DNA of 64,000 nucleotides, taken from Vigna angularis. Its lineage: Eukaryota; Streptophyta; Magnoliopsida; Fabales; Fabaceae. How positions within the stretch are numbered: the first letter of the stretch is position 1; the number at the start of each line of letters is the position of its first letter. The position numbers were made by a program, and so were the translations under genes. This document shows positions 11,030 to 21,668 of the stretch, piece by piece. Where the stretch lies: contig NC_068974.1 of assembly GCF_016808095.1 (NCBI RefSeq), positions 20,506,825 through 20,570,824 on the forward strand. The letters run 5' to 3'. The notes under the pieces are model-generated. The model was not told the origin of the DNA. It worked only from the letters and a program-made list of their open reading frames with translations, and ran no database searches.

Positions 11030-11600
11030 GGTTCTGGTTGTTTTCTTTTTGTCCAAGTTTGTTATCTAGACAAAAAGATAAACAAATGAAGTATTAAAAA
11101 AACGTATACATTAGGTTTTGGTTATTGCCAGAACTAAAACATAAAAGTGCGGATTAGAAATTTATTGAGAGAATAAATTTCAATTCTCTAAAAATCGAGC
11201 ATATTTACTTATGTTTCGGTTAAATTGGTTTGAGGGTCGGTCGTCCTTCCTTGCTCTCTTTTGATCTTCAATCCTCTCTGAGAATGCAATCCACTTTGAT
11301 GAGGTTTTTACCTGCAGAAGACATTCTGATGCTCAAGTCAGATATGTTTCATAAAGAGAGGTTACTCTTTTATTATGATAGAAAAAGATGATTGTACCTG
11401 GACATCAATTGTATATTTATAGGACTTGTGACAGCTAAGTCCATTGATTAACCATTAGTGCAATATATTTTTAGGCAATCAAATATTTGTAAAGCATAAG
11501 GCAATCTGACCTATTAATACATGTTAATTGTCCATAATGACAATTAATTCTGATCGGTATATTTCATATAGTATATAAGCCCCCTAAGCCCAAGCAAGCT
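11030..11600 (-). mobile_element. Tat-type gypsy LTR fragment, minus strand
   Basis: The segment contains CCTGCAGAAGACATTCTGATG and GCTCAAGTCAGA (about 11311-11350). This same tract recurs in the four LTRs at 24.8, 29.6, 33.2 and 42.5 kb. At 11577-11597 the AAGCCCCCTAAGCCCAAGC run matches the position of the polypurine tract (minus strand) that follows the other Tat 3' LTRs. So this is a diverged minus-strand 3' LTR with the start of its interior. The rest of the element and a target duplication were not found. Confidence 0.6.
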
Positions 11601-11630
11601 CTTTATTAAAAGAGGTGTGTAGGGATTATT

Positions 11631-11830
11631 CCATTAAAGAAGATGTGAAGAACCTGAAATGGCACGTTGATGGAAGAAAGTGTGATAATCTTCTTCGACA
11701 CTCAATTGATTTTCCATAATGGAAGAAAATTGATGAAACATTTCCAAAATTTAGTACAGAGCGAAGAAACTTAAGACTTGGACTTGCTATAAATGATATG
11801 AATCCTTATGTTGATGTTTCATCCCCCCTT
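11631..11830 (+). pseudogene. CACTA transposase fragment, continuation
   Basis: This continues the TNP2-like coding of the fragment that breaks off at 4755. The first 105 bp (11631-11735) repeat 4651-4755 with two differences, including the same stop in HSIDFP-stop-WKKID. It then adds FPKFSTERRNLRLGLA and NDMNPY, a conserved TNP2 stretch. The shared stop shows that decay came before the duplication. Confidence 0.85.
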
Positions 11831-11839
11831 GGTTGTGCA

Positions 11840-13108
11840 ATATTCTTCTCCACTCTTGGTATCCCTAGTTAGCGAATAACTTTTCGTTACCCTAGACTAG
11901 TTGAGTATTCACACCACTCCTAGTACTAGATAATCCTAGTATCCTCTGATACACTACCTAGATTTCCATAACTCGACAGAGTTTCATAACAAGTGTTTTA
12001 ATTCTCTTTAGAAGTGCAATCAACAATGGCTTACAAGTAGGGATGACAAAAAAATCCACGGGCACGAGTATCTGCGGGTAAAATCCGCAGTAGGTAGTTA
12101 CTATCCGTGGATATTTACTACCCGCGGGTAACGGGTAGCGAGTATTTTAATATCCACTTATAAACGGGTCGAGTAGGGGTAGTATATTACCCGACCTGCG
12201 GGTACCCGTTACCCGTAAAAATAATAAAAAAAATAATTTATATATATTTTTAATTAAATTTGATTAAAAATAAAATAAAATTATATTTTATTAGGTTAAA
12301 TTTAATTAAAATTAAATTTTAATTTATATTTAATTTAATTTATATTATATATATATTAATTTTATTTTAAAAATGTATAAAATATTTTTTTTATTTTTTT
12401 CGGGTATCCGGGGTTTTAAAATACCCGCGAGTATTTTTTAAAGGGGTACCCGTGCAGGTAGCGAGTGCAGTTTTATCTGGCGACTCGGGTTGCGAGTAGG
12501 CACTATCCGTGCCTGACTCGACCTGTTGCCATCTCTACTTACAAGTCGTTTAGAATATCACTCTCGTAAAGAGGATATGTTTTCAATACAATACAGTCTA
12601 CAGACTCGTTGGGTGTTTATTTCTTTTCTCTTTTCTCTCTTCTCACAAGTAAGCAAATATTACAATGATGCTCGAGAGTATTGCTTGACTTTTCTTTTTC
12701 CCTTGTTTGATATTCTATTTTTTCTTGAGTTTCTCTATGTTTCTCTTCGAAACGTGTTTTGTAGGATTGATATTTATATTGTAACTTATCCTCTTGATTC
12801 TTTCTTTGAATGATCTTCTATTTAAAGGCTTTTTCGAAAGGTATCTATTAGACTAAGCTTTTGGCCTTGATTCTTGTGTCTTCTCTGCCTTGCGTGTGAA
12901 GTAGCCGTGGGTTAAAGTCAACTTGTCCAAGCAAACATACTTTTTCAGTACTTTGCTCAAAGTAGGTTGTATTTTGTTTCAAACACATCTTCTTATGAAA
13001 ATAACATTTCATGAATGTCTTCTTCGTCTCGAACATCCACTTCTGATATATTTCAAATAAAGCAAATGATGCGGGTAGTAGGTTATTTGCATAGAATAGA
13101 GTACATTG
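11840..13108. other. Degenerate repeat sequence around the hAT MITE
   Basis: Outside the MITE (12038-12537) I see no gene. The stretch 11860-12030 carries CACTCTTGGTATC-like words and ATCCTAGTATC. It resembles 49650-50060 in word content, so both may be remnants of one LTR family. 12546-13108 has short open frames without recognisable motifs. The Ty1/copia LTR element that starts at 13109 interrupts this sequence, which seems to resume at 16401. Confidence 0.4.
12038..12537. mobile_element. 500-bp hAT-type MITE with 8-bp target duplication
   Basis: The termini are TAGGGATGACAA and TTGCCATCTCTA (inverted). They are flanked by the perfect 8-bp duplication CTTACAAG (12030-12037 and 12538-12545). 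Eight-bp duplications and TAGGGATGGCA-like ends fit the hAT superfamily. The interior is full of ACCCGCGGGTA-type motifs on both strands near each end, with an AT-rich core and no coding. It is non-autonomous. Confidence 0.92.
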
Positions 13109-13545
13109 TGTTGTAAAAGATTGATTGCAAAAGATAGTTGTATTGAAACGTTAGTATTTACTTGACAACGTTAATATTTTATTAATTCTCAACGTTAAAA
13201 TTTTAAGCAGCGTTCAAATTCTTCAAGTGCTGCAACTTCAAATAATTTATTTTTTTATTTTTTTTATTGATTTTATTCTCCCCTAACTCTATAAATAGAG
13301 AGTTCTTCCTCCATTCCAAAACACACCAAAATCAATCTTCTCTTATTCTCCTTTCATCCTTTTTTCCTCTTCTAAAAGTATTCTGACTGTTTTTAAATAT
13401 CCTTGCTAGTTCTGAGATCCTCAGAAATTTTGAGAAGTTTCTGTTGTATAATGGGGAACTTGTATAATGCACTACGGATAAGTCCTTAAGGGCAGTGAAC
13501 TACATGCCTCAAGAAATACTAATTTTTGTTAGTTTTTTTACAACA
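13109..13545 (+). repeat. 5' LTR of the deleted Ty1/copia element
   Basis: It starts TGTTGTAAAA and ends TTTTACAACA, a good inverted terminal match. CTCTATAAATAGAGAG near 13290 is a TATA-box-like promoter that also occurs in the 3' copy. Confidence 0.88.
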
Positions 13546-13569
13546 ATCTTAAGGACTTACGACTGACAT

Positions 13570-13740
13570 CAACAACATGCCTTCTGAGAGCCAAACCTTT
13601 GCTTTTAGAACTAAGACGGTCTTCGCGAAATCACTTTCGGACGTGTCGAAAGTGGATTTTTTCTCTGGACAAAATTTTCGGCGCTGGCAAGAACGCGTGT
13701 CCACCATTTTAATCATGTATGGAGCTTACTACACTTGATG
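13570..13740 (+). pseudogene. Ty1/copia gag start fragment
   Basis: A frame reading from about ATGCCTTCTGAG contains VDFFSGQNFRRWQERV, the N-terminal gag motif of copia elements. It stops at YGAYYT-stop. What follows (about 13735-13930) is RNase H-side sequence with several stops, so a large internal deletion joins the gag start to the pol end. Confidence 0.65.
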
Positions 13741-13910
13741 AGCTTTTCTGATATTGCTTATCCAGTAGGTAGACTAAGTAGCTACACTCAATGTCCAAAT
13801 CAAGAACATTGGGATGCACTTGCTTGACTTACGAGATGCTTAAGAGGTTCAATGAATTATGCCATTGAATATAGTGAATTTCCTATTGTACTAGAAAGGT
13901 GTAGTGATGT

Positions 13911-15270
13911 TGACGAGATCTCTGATTAAGATGATACAAAATTCACTAGTGGTTATGTATTCACACTTGGGGGTGGTGCGATTACATGGAGATCAGCCAG
14001 ACAAACAATTATTGCAAGATCAACAATGAAATTTGAGTTTCTTACTCTTGAGATGACTGGTAATGAGGCTAAGTGGTTGAAAAACTTCTTTTCGAACATT
14101 CCACTAGGAATGAAACCAATGTCATCAGTATCAATACACTATGATTGCCAATCGGCAATAGCTATAACCACTAGTGCAAAAACAGCGTATAACGTCACGC
14201 GTTCAACGTCGAACCACTCAATAGCCAACGTTAAAAATGACCGGTGACATTTTTGTAAATAAATGCAATTATTAAACGTCGTTTAGAATTGTAATTCGAC
14301 GTAAAAGGATATAAAACGTCGAATGTTGCAGCGTTAGACGTCAAAAATAGTGAATTCAATAAAAAATTGAGCAGGAGATTGAAAATTCATTCACTTTATC
14401 TTAGCGCGCGAGACCCTCTTCTCTGCTCAAACTTTTCTCGAACGAAGTTTGACGACCATCACATGTAAAATTTCTTTCATTTGATACAAATGCATGTTAA
14501 TTTACTACTTTAGGTATGATTTTTGTTTGTTTTGACCGATTATTTCCGTGTTGTTGTCCTTCATAGGCGCATTCTGTTTTCTCTCACATGTGGCAACACT
14601 TTATTCCGATGAACCAAGGTTAGTTTTCATTTTGAAGAACTTATTTGTTGAACTTGTTTCTTGTTATTTTTTGTTGAACTTGTTTGTTGTTATTGATTGG
14701 GTGAACTTGTTTTTTGTTGTTGTTTGATTGAACTTGTTTGTTGTTTGATTGGACTTATTTGTTGTTTGTCATTGTTGTTTATTGTTGATACTATATTACA
14801 CGTTCATAGTTCATGCTTTACAAAATACCAAAAACTGAAATTTGTTGTTTTTTTGCTTTTCAGATCTCCTAGAGTTGTAAAAAAGGATCATAATTAATTT
14901 AAAAAAATAAAAAAATTGATTAACGTCGTTTATTTATAAAATTCGACGTTAAATTTAACGTCAAATTTTTTAAACTTGACGTCAATTTAACGTCTCCCGA
15001 TATGACGTCATTTTCAAATTCGACGTGAAAGGCCCAAAAGATTCGACGTTGTACGCTGTTTTTGTACTAGTGAACTAAAAATAAGAATTACAATCGAAAG
15101 AACAAACATATATAATTGAAACACAATTTGGTGAAGTAGTTGCTAAAGAGTGGAACTGTTTCCATTGATTATGTGAAGTCAGAACAGAATCTAGCAGATC
15201 CTCTAACATAACCCCTAGAAAGACAAATGATATTAGAAACATCAAGGGGAATGAGACTTAAGTCACTTAC
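13911..15270 (+). pseudogene. Ty1/copia RNase H fragment split by a CACTA element
   Basis: The coding shows [39 protein letters not shown] and CQSAIAI. After the CACTA insertion (14169-15072) it continues with KNKNYN, then VDYVKSEQNLADPLT-like sequence and a stop. Removing the insert and one AAC restores the frame across the junction. Stops and the lost RT make the enzyme inactive. Confidence 0.85.
14169..15072. mobile_element. 904-bp CACTA element nested in copia RNase H
   Basis: The termini CACTAGTGCAAAAACAGCGT and the inverted ACGCTGTTTTTGTACTAGTG match over about 28 bp with two mismatches. They are flanked by the 3-bp duplication AAC (14166-14168 and 15073-15075). Both ends carry many AACGTCG/CGACGTT subterminal motifs. 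The centre has repeated TTGTTGAACTTG words and one short hydrophobic open frame (14697-14897) with no family features. No transposase is present. Confidence 0.93.
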
Positions 15271-15938
15271 AAACAAACAAGTGATAGTAACCCAACCTTT
15301 TTTATTGGAGATCCCATGAATAAGGTTCATATGGATAAAAACAAGTCACTTGTTAGTTCTGATAGCACTAAATTGATTTTAATCAATTATGTCCCTTCTT
15401 ATGATGTGTGTGTGTGTGTGCAAGTGCTAAAGACTGCATTATTGAGAGGCTAATCTTTGTCATTAAAATTCTATGTGGTGAAAGAATTTTAGCTTAAACA
15501 AAGTTTTTAATGATTTTCATATCCTTATGGGTGATGTATGATTTGTAGCATGCACTTGATGAAATTACTTATATGAGTGTCGAATGGGGCCGCTTGCATG
15601 AGATCTTGGCATGATATCTAGAGCACTCATAAATACTGGGCATGCGCATGACCTAGTAAGTGCAACACATTGATAAAATCTAGGATTATGGGGGTGTATT
15701 GTGATTGATAAACCTCTAACACACGTCAAGTGTCTTTGGTTCATATAACTTGTTATACTAACTACATTGTGTGTTAAGTATCTCAATTTAAGTCTGGTTC
15801 ATATAGCTTGCTATACCAACTCAGATGCATTACATCCTATGAGACCCAGGATAAAAGTTTCTTATCTTTCTTTTAATGTTTGAACTATTTGAGTCAAAGA
15901 CTTTTTCTTTCATCTTTCTTTTGCAATAAGTGGGGGAT

Positions 15939-16400
15939 TGTTGTAAAACATTGATTGCAAAAGAACTTCGTATTGCAACATTAGTATTTTACTTGGCAAC
16001 GTTAATATTTTATTAATTGCCAACGTTAAAATTTTAAGCAACGTTCAAAATCTTTAAGTGTTGCAACATCAAATAATTTATTGTTTTTATTTTCTTTTAT
16101 TGATTTTATTCTCCCCTAACTCTATAAATAAAGAGTTCTTCCTCCATTCCAAAACACACTATAATCAATCTTCTCTTATTCTCCTTTCGTCTTAGTTTCA
16201 TCCTCTTTTCCTCTTCTAAAAATATTTTAGGTTATTTTATAGTCTTTTTAGGGATCCTTGCTAGTTCTGAGATCCTCAGAAATTTTGAAAAGTTCTTGTT
16301 ATATCTTGGGGAACTTGCGCAATAAATCGCAGATAAGTCCTTAAGAACAATGAAATCACACGCCTCAAGAAATATTATTTTTATCAGTTTTTTTATAACA
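15939..16400 (+). repeat. 3' LTR of the deleted Ty1/copia element
   Basis: This is a diverged copy of 13109-13545, preceded by the polypurine tract and ending TATAACA. It is slightly longer than the 5' copy because of small indels. Confidence 0.88.
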
Positions 16401-16929
16401 AATTATGCATGTAGTAGATATATCTTATCTCTTATTAGTTTTATTATTTTTTAGTGTTAAACATTTAGTGACATTTAATGCTTGTTCAGAACAACAAAGT
16501 ATTTTTTACGTTTTCTATTGTTGAAATAACGTTTATCATTTAAGCTTTTCCTTAAGATACCATTTGTTGAGTAACAACTTCATCATTGGACAAAGTAGAG
16601 ATTTTGGCTCATGGTATCGTCTAGTATATTATAAATGCTTTTTGGAATATTGCCTTTTAGATCTTAAGCATTTAGCATGTTTCTTCTTCTATAATTTTTC
16701 GATCTTTGTTTAAGGCTTTTAGAGGGTTTGGTCAAATACATTGTCTCAACACCTCTTTGCTTCTTGAGCGTTCAACTGAATACCATTAGGTACAGTGTAG
16801 GTTATGCGTTTAGCATAACTCTCTTTAGACGCTTTGACTTGTAAGTTCTTTAACATTGCGTCTGGAAGCTTTTAACCTACTTGTTTTCCTAAGTGTTTTC
16901 CTAAGACTTTTTTATGTTGATGGATGATT
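16401..16929. other. Unassigned sequence between two copia elements
   Basis: No open frame or terminal repeat is seen. It is probably the sequence into which the 13109-16400 element inserted, continuing from 13108, but I could not match it to a family. Confidence 0.4.
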
Positions 16930-16964
16930 TGGGAATCTTGTTTCTAACACTTATAACAAGTCCA

Positions 16965-19627
16965 AAAGAGGTGCTAAGAGGAGTTCAAGTTTACTAGAAA
17001 TTATTCATACAGATATTTGTTGTCCGGATATGGACGCAAGTAGTCCGAAATACTTCATCACCTTTATAGATGACTACTCACGTTATATGTATCTCTACTT
17101 ACTTCGTTCTAAGGATGAAGCTTTGGATGCCTTTAAAATTTTTAAGGCTGAAGTTGAGCTACAATGCGGAAAGCAAATCAAGATTGTGAGATCAGATAAA
17201 GGTGGAGAGTATTATGGTAGATACACGGAGAATGGACAAGCACCTGATCCGTTTGCAAAGTTTCTTTAAGAACATGGAATTATTGCCCAATACACTATGC
17301 CTGGTTCTCCAGATCAAAATACTGTGGCAGAAAGAAGGAACAGAACTTTAATGGACATGGTGAGAAGTATGAGGAGTAATTCAAAACTTCCTCAATTCTT
17401 GTGGACTGAAGCACAGAAGGCGGCTGTGTATATATTAAACCGAGTCCCAACCAAGGCCGTCTTAAAGACACCGTTTGAGTTATTCAAAGGTTGGAAACCA
17501 AATTTGCGACATATACGCGTTTGGGGGTATCCGTCTGAAGTGAGAATTTATAATCCACAAGAGAAGAAACTAGACCCAAGGACTATTAGTGGGTATTTCA
17601 TTGGATATGCTGAAAAGTCTAAGGGATATAGATTCTATTATCCATCTCATAACACTAGGATTGTGGAGTCAAGAAATGCAAAATTTCTTGAGAATGACTT
17701 AGTAAGTGGGAGTGGTCGGTTTCCAAACATTGGGAATGAAAGGGATCACTATGAAGCTCAACCCTCTAGCTCAAGTGATAGATTGGTTGTCATTCACACC
17801 CCTCAAACACAAATGGGTGTTAGACAAACAATAATTGAAGCTTCACAACCTGCTGAAAATGACCTTACAGATCAAGTTGCTAATGAGGAACAACAAGATG
17901 ATGTTGAACAACCTATTGAACAATTGCTTGAGCAACAATTTCCTCAAGAAAATGATGAGGCAACATTAAGAAGATCTACTAGAGTTAAAAGGCTAGCAAT
18001 TCCTAGTGATTATGTAGTGTATTTGCAAGAAGTTGACTACAATATTGGAGCTGCAAATGATCCTGAAATGTTTTCACAAGCCATGAGTTCTAATGAATCA
18101 GACCTATGGTATGACGCCATGAAAGATGAGATGGATTCTATGGCATCCAACAAAGTTTGGGATCTCGTTCAGTTCCCTAATGGTGTAAAATCCATTGGAT
18201 GTAGATGGGTCTTTAAAACCAAGAAAGACTCAAAAGGCAACATTGAGAGACATAAGGCAAGACTTGTTGCCAAAGGGTTCACTCAGAGAGAAGGAATTGA
18301 CTACACAGAGACCTTTCTCTCCAGTATCTAAGAAAGATTCTTTCCGAGTAATAGGCATTAGTAGCTCATTTTGATTGAGTTACATCAAATGGATGTGAAA
18401 ACAACATTCCTTAATGGTCATCTGGAAGAAGAGGTTTACATGAAACAACCTGAAGGATTCTCTTCTAAAGATAATGAGCACTTAGTTTGCAAGCTTAATA
18501 AATCCATCTATGGATTAAAACAAGCCTCCCGCCAATGGTATCTAAAATTTCATGATGTTATCACTTCATTCGGTTTTGAAGAAAACGTCATGGATCAATG
18601 TATATACCAAAAGGTCAGTGGGAGTAAGATTTGTTTCCTTGTATTATATGTGGATGATATTTTGCTTGCAACCAATGATAAGGGTTTGCTATATGAAGTG
18701 AAACAATTTTTCTCGACGAACTTTGACATGAAGGATATGAGAGAGACATCTTATGTCATTGGCATTAAGATCCATAAGGAAAGATCTCGAGGCATTTTGG
18801 GTTTGTCTCAAGAGACCTATATCAACAAAGTTTTAGAGAGGTTTAACATGAAGAATTGTTCACCAAGTGTAGCTCCCATCGTGAAGGGTGATAAACTCAA
18901 TTTGAATCAATGTCCGAAAAATGATTTTGAGCGGGAACACATGAAGAATATTCCATATGCTTCAGCTATTGGAAGCCTTATGTATGCTCAGGTTTGCACT
19001 AGACCTGACATTGCATATGTTGTTGGAGTTTTGGGAAGATATCAGAGTAATCCAGGTGTTGACCACTAGAAAGCTGCAAAGAAGGTAATGAGATATCTTC
19101 AAGGGACAAAAGATTACATGCTTATATATAGACGAACTGAATGTTTGGAAGTGATTGGCTACTCCGATTCAGACTATGTTGGCTGCGTTGATTCACGAAA
19201 ATCAACATCTGGTTATATTTTTATGTTAGCTGGTGGAGTTGTATCTTGGAGAAGTGTCAAGCAGACATTGACTGCTACTTCTACTATGGAAGCTGAGTTC
19301 GTTTCTTGTTTTGAGGCTACCTCACATGGTGTATGGTTAAAGAGTTTCATTTTTGGGCTTAGAGTTGTGGACTCTATTTCTAGGCCATTAAAGTTGTACT
19401 GTAACAATTCTGCTGCGGTGTTTATGGCTAAGAACAATAAAAGTGGATGTCGAAGTAAGCACATTGACATCAAATACTTAGCCATCAGAGAACGTGTTAA
19501 GGAAAAGAAAGTGGTCATTGAACACATAAGCATTGAGTTGATGATTGATGATCCTTTAACTAAAGGCATGCCACCAAAGAATTTTAAGGATCATGTAGTG
19601 CAAATGGGACTTGGTTCCACGATGTAA
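16965..19627 (+). pseudogene. Ty1/copia pol: integrase, reverse transcriptase, RNase H
   Basis: Domains run in the copia order. The integrase core has HTD, FIDDYSRY, RSDKGGEYYG and, after a stop at 17267, MPGSPDQNTVAERRNR, so the D-D-E residues are visible. KTPFELF, HIRVWG and the GYFIGYA stretch follow. RT begins near WYDAMKDEMDSM and shows RWVFKTKKDSKG, then NKSIYGLKQASRQWY and the catalytic YVDDILLAT. RNase H carries SDSDYVGCVDSRKSTSGY and ends DPLTKGMPPKNF before TAA at 19627. Breaks include a stop in the integrase at 17267, a frameshift near 18312 with another before 18371, and a stop at 19067 where a Trp is expected. This would be the replication enzyme set of a retrotransposon; it is inactive here. 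Confidence 0.92.
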
Positions 19628-19778
19628 TTTCATTATCAGTACATTTATTATTTTCAATGAAACTCTTATTCAGTTTGATGTTTTTCTCATATGTTTTTGT
19701 GCACATTTATTTTGAGAAGATATCATTTAGTTTTGATCTAGCATAAACATATGGTTTATGCATTAAGTTGGGGGCTAA

Positions 19779-20570
19779 TGTTGAGAGAAATATATATTGT
19801 GGTACATGGAAGATAACACTCACTACTAGAGGACCTATCGCCATGACTCATATATTTTGTCACTTGTTGTGGTTAATAATTGGATAAATGGACCAAGTGA
19901 GAGAATGTTAGCATTATTTTAAATATAAAATAAATATTATAGCATTTTCAGTTCCTATTTTTAAGGAACATAAAGTGGTCCATTAAGCCATTATTTTTAT
20001 CCTTTTAACTGCATAGAGGTTATGGAGCAGTTATTAATTTTGTTCAAACGTAAAGCCCATTTATTTTGAACCTGTGATGGCAGACTTTATATAAGGGAAT
20101 GAGTTACTCTCACTTTTGATCACTAAGTCTACTCCTCTATTCAGAAAACACACCATCGAGTTTGAGTGAGTTAAGGTTTAGAAAAACAAAGCTGGTTGTA
20201 TTTGGATTACAAAATTGCAATGTCAGGAAGTACGCACATTATTCTTTCATTTTACTTCCGTTGTTTTTGATGTGAATGTGTTACTGTGATATTATATAAT
20301 ATATTTAGGTTAATTTTATACTCTGCTATTTTATCATGATTCGCTTAATGATTTGATAGCAATATGTTGTCATTACTGTGACTCAAGCTTATAGTCTCAA
20401 AATACGTTCACGTGAGATGCTAGGCAATATGTGATGCACTGCAGAAAGGCACCTGTAAATATTAATATGCTGTCTACGTTTTTACATCTGCTATATGAAT
20501 ATAAGTTTATGTTCATCATCATGATTACGGAATCTTTTCATGATCTCTGGCACTATCTTCTGTTTTAAAC
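19779..20570 (+). repeat. LTR of the truncated copia element
   Basis: It begins TGTTGAGAGAAATAT after the polypurine tract and has promoter-like sequence around 20085. It is followed at 20573 by TGGTACTAGAGC, close to the initiator-Met tRNA primer site that normally follows a 5' LTR. The right edge is uncertain. Confidence 0.55.
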
Positions 20571-21246
20571 TTTGGTACTAGAGCTTGATTTCTAAATTGT
20601 TAGGAAAAGTCAAATTCTGATAAACCACTTGGCGATTAACATGGCCATCATTAAAAATGAATCATCTGTTTGTTCTTCCTTTTTTTCATTATTTAAGTTC
20701 CATCCAAATTGAACCACTGGACATCTGATTATTCTTGCTTCCTTTTCTGTTCATAAATTAGATTTGGAGAGTTTCTGTGATTTGATCTTTGGACCATAAA
20801 TTGAAATTCTTTGGTGGTTTACCCTGAATATGGATGTGCTTTTACATTGGAATTGCAAAGTATACATTTCTGCACAACAAAGATTGTTTCTCTAAGGTAC
20901 TATGTAGCCATACAGTAGCTTTGATGTGAATATGTAGTTAAGTAAATATCAATTATATAACATGGAAAATTTTCAGCTTTCATTCACTTGTCTTACATCA
21001 AAATATCAAAACATCATACCTCTTAATTTTATATATTTCCATTATCATTTTCAGATAGAGTAAGGTAACATGATATACTTTTACATCCATTTAACACATA
21101 GCATTAAGGATAAAAAGATCATAAAAGTGTAAAGTTTTATATTTTTTTATAAAAAAGAGAAAGTAAAAGATAAAAAAGGATAATGTCAAATTAATGTAAA
21201 AATTTAAGTGTGTCAAAGAATCATTGTGAATGAAGAAGAGTAACAG
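20571..21246. other. AT-rich sequence upstream of the P450 fragment
   Basis: No coding is seen. It may be retained intron sequence of the P450 fragment, or the start of another copia interior following the primer-site-like motif. Neither can be settled here. Confidence 0.35.
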
Positions 21247-21668
21247 TTCCATGAAGAGTACATGAATGAAAAAGATCCAAGTATTCTACACTTCTTATTA
21301 GCATCAGAAGATGATGTATGTTAGCTGCGTCTCTAATTATATTTTTTTATAAAAGGGCTAGACGTGAGTGCAAAGTTTTAAATACTGAAACTTTGTAGGT
21401 ATCAAGTAAGAACCTTCGTGATGACTTAATGACCATGCTCATTGCCTTGGACCTTTTATCTATTATCCAAGGTAATAATAATATGAGGCTAAGCTTCAAT
21501 AAGAAGGGGATTTATGTTTCATCATTGTTTTATATCTATCTTGTAATCTTGTATTTGACTTTTATAAATATATTCAATTTTTTGTAATTAAGGCTTTTAT
21601 CCGCAACCACCTGTGTTGATGCATCGCTCTCTTGAGAATGATGTTCTTGAAGAGTACCCTGTGAAGAG
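21247..21668 (+). pseudogene. CYP97A-type cytochrome P450 fragment, three exons
   Basis: Three short spliceable exons match carotenoid beta-ring hydroxylases of the CYP97A (LUT5) type, plastid enzymes of xanthophyll synthesis. Exon 21247-21315 reads FHEEYMNEKDPSILHFLLAS. Exon 21399-21471 reads VSSKNLRDDLMTMLIA and then LDLLSIIQ instead of the oxygen-binding AGHET segment. Exon 21593-21668 reads FYPQPPVLMHRSLENDVL and EYPVKR. Borders are GT-AG and phases agree. The I-helix AGxxT motif, the K-helix ExxR and the haem-binding cysteine region are absent, so the fragment cannot be an enzyme. Introns survive, so this is a genomic fragment and not a retrocopy. No flanking element boundary was identified. 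Confidence 0.78.

Larger units (their letters stand above)
13109..16400 (+). mobile_element. Internally deleted Ty1/copia element with two LTRs
   Basis: The 5' LTR (13109-13545, starting TGTTGTAAAA and ending TACAACA) and the 3' LTR (15939-16400) are clearly homologous over their length. A polypurine tract AAGTGGGGGA lies just before the 3' LTR. The interior retains only a gag start and the RNase H end of pol, so most of the polyprotein has been deleted. A 904-bp CACTA element sits in the RNase H part. The flanks, CATTG and AATTA, do not match as a target duplication. The element is dead on its own. Confidence 0.88.
16930..20570 (+). mobile_element. 5'-truncated Ty1/copia element with 3' LTR
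   Basis: It contains the integrase, RT and RNase H coding of a copia polyprotein, then a polypurine tract (AAGTTGGGGGCTA) and an LTR starting TGTTGAGAG at 19779. Gag, protease and the 5' LTR are missing. The LTR's right edge is set only by a primer-binding-like TTTGGTACTAGAGC at 20571 and is tentative. Confidence 0.8.

Noticed and set aside
13100..16410. 5-bp target duplication for the deleted copia element
   Set aside because: The flanks CATTG and AATTA do not match; one end may have been altered, so no duplication is claimed.
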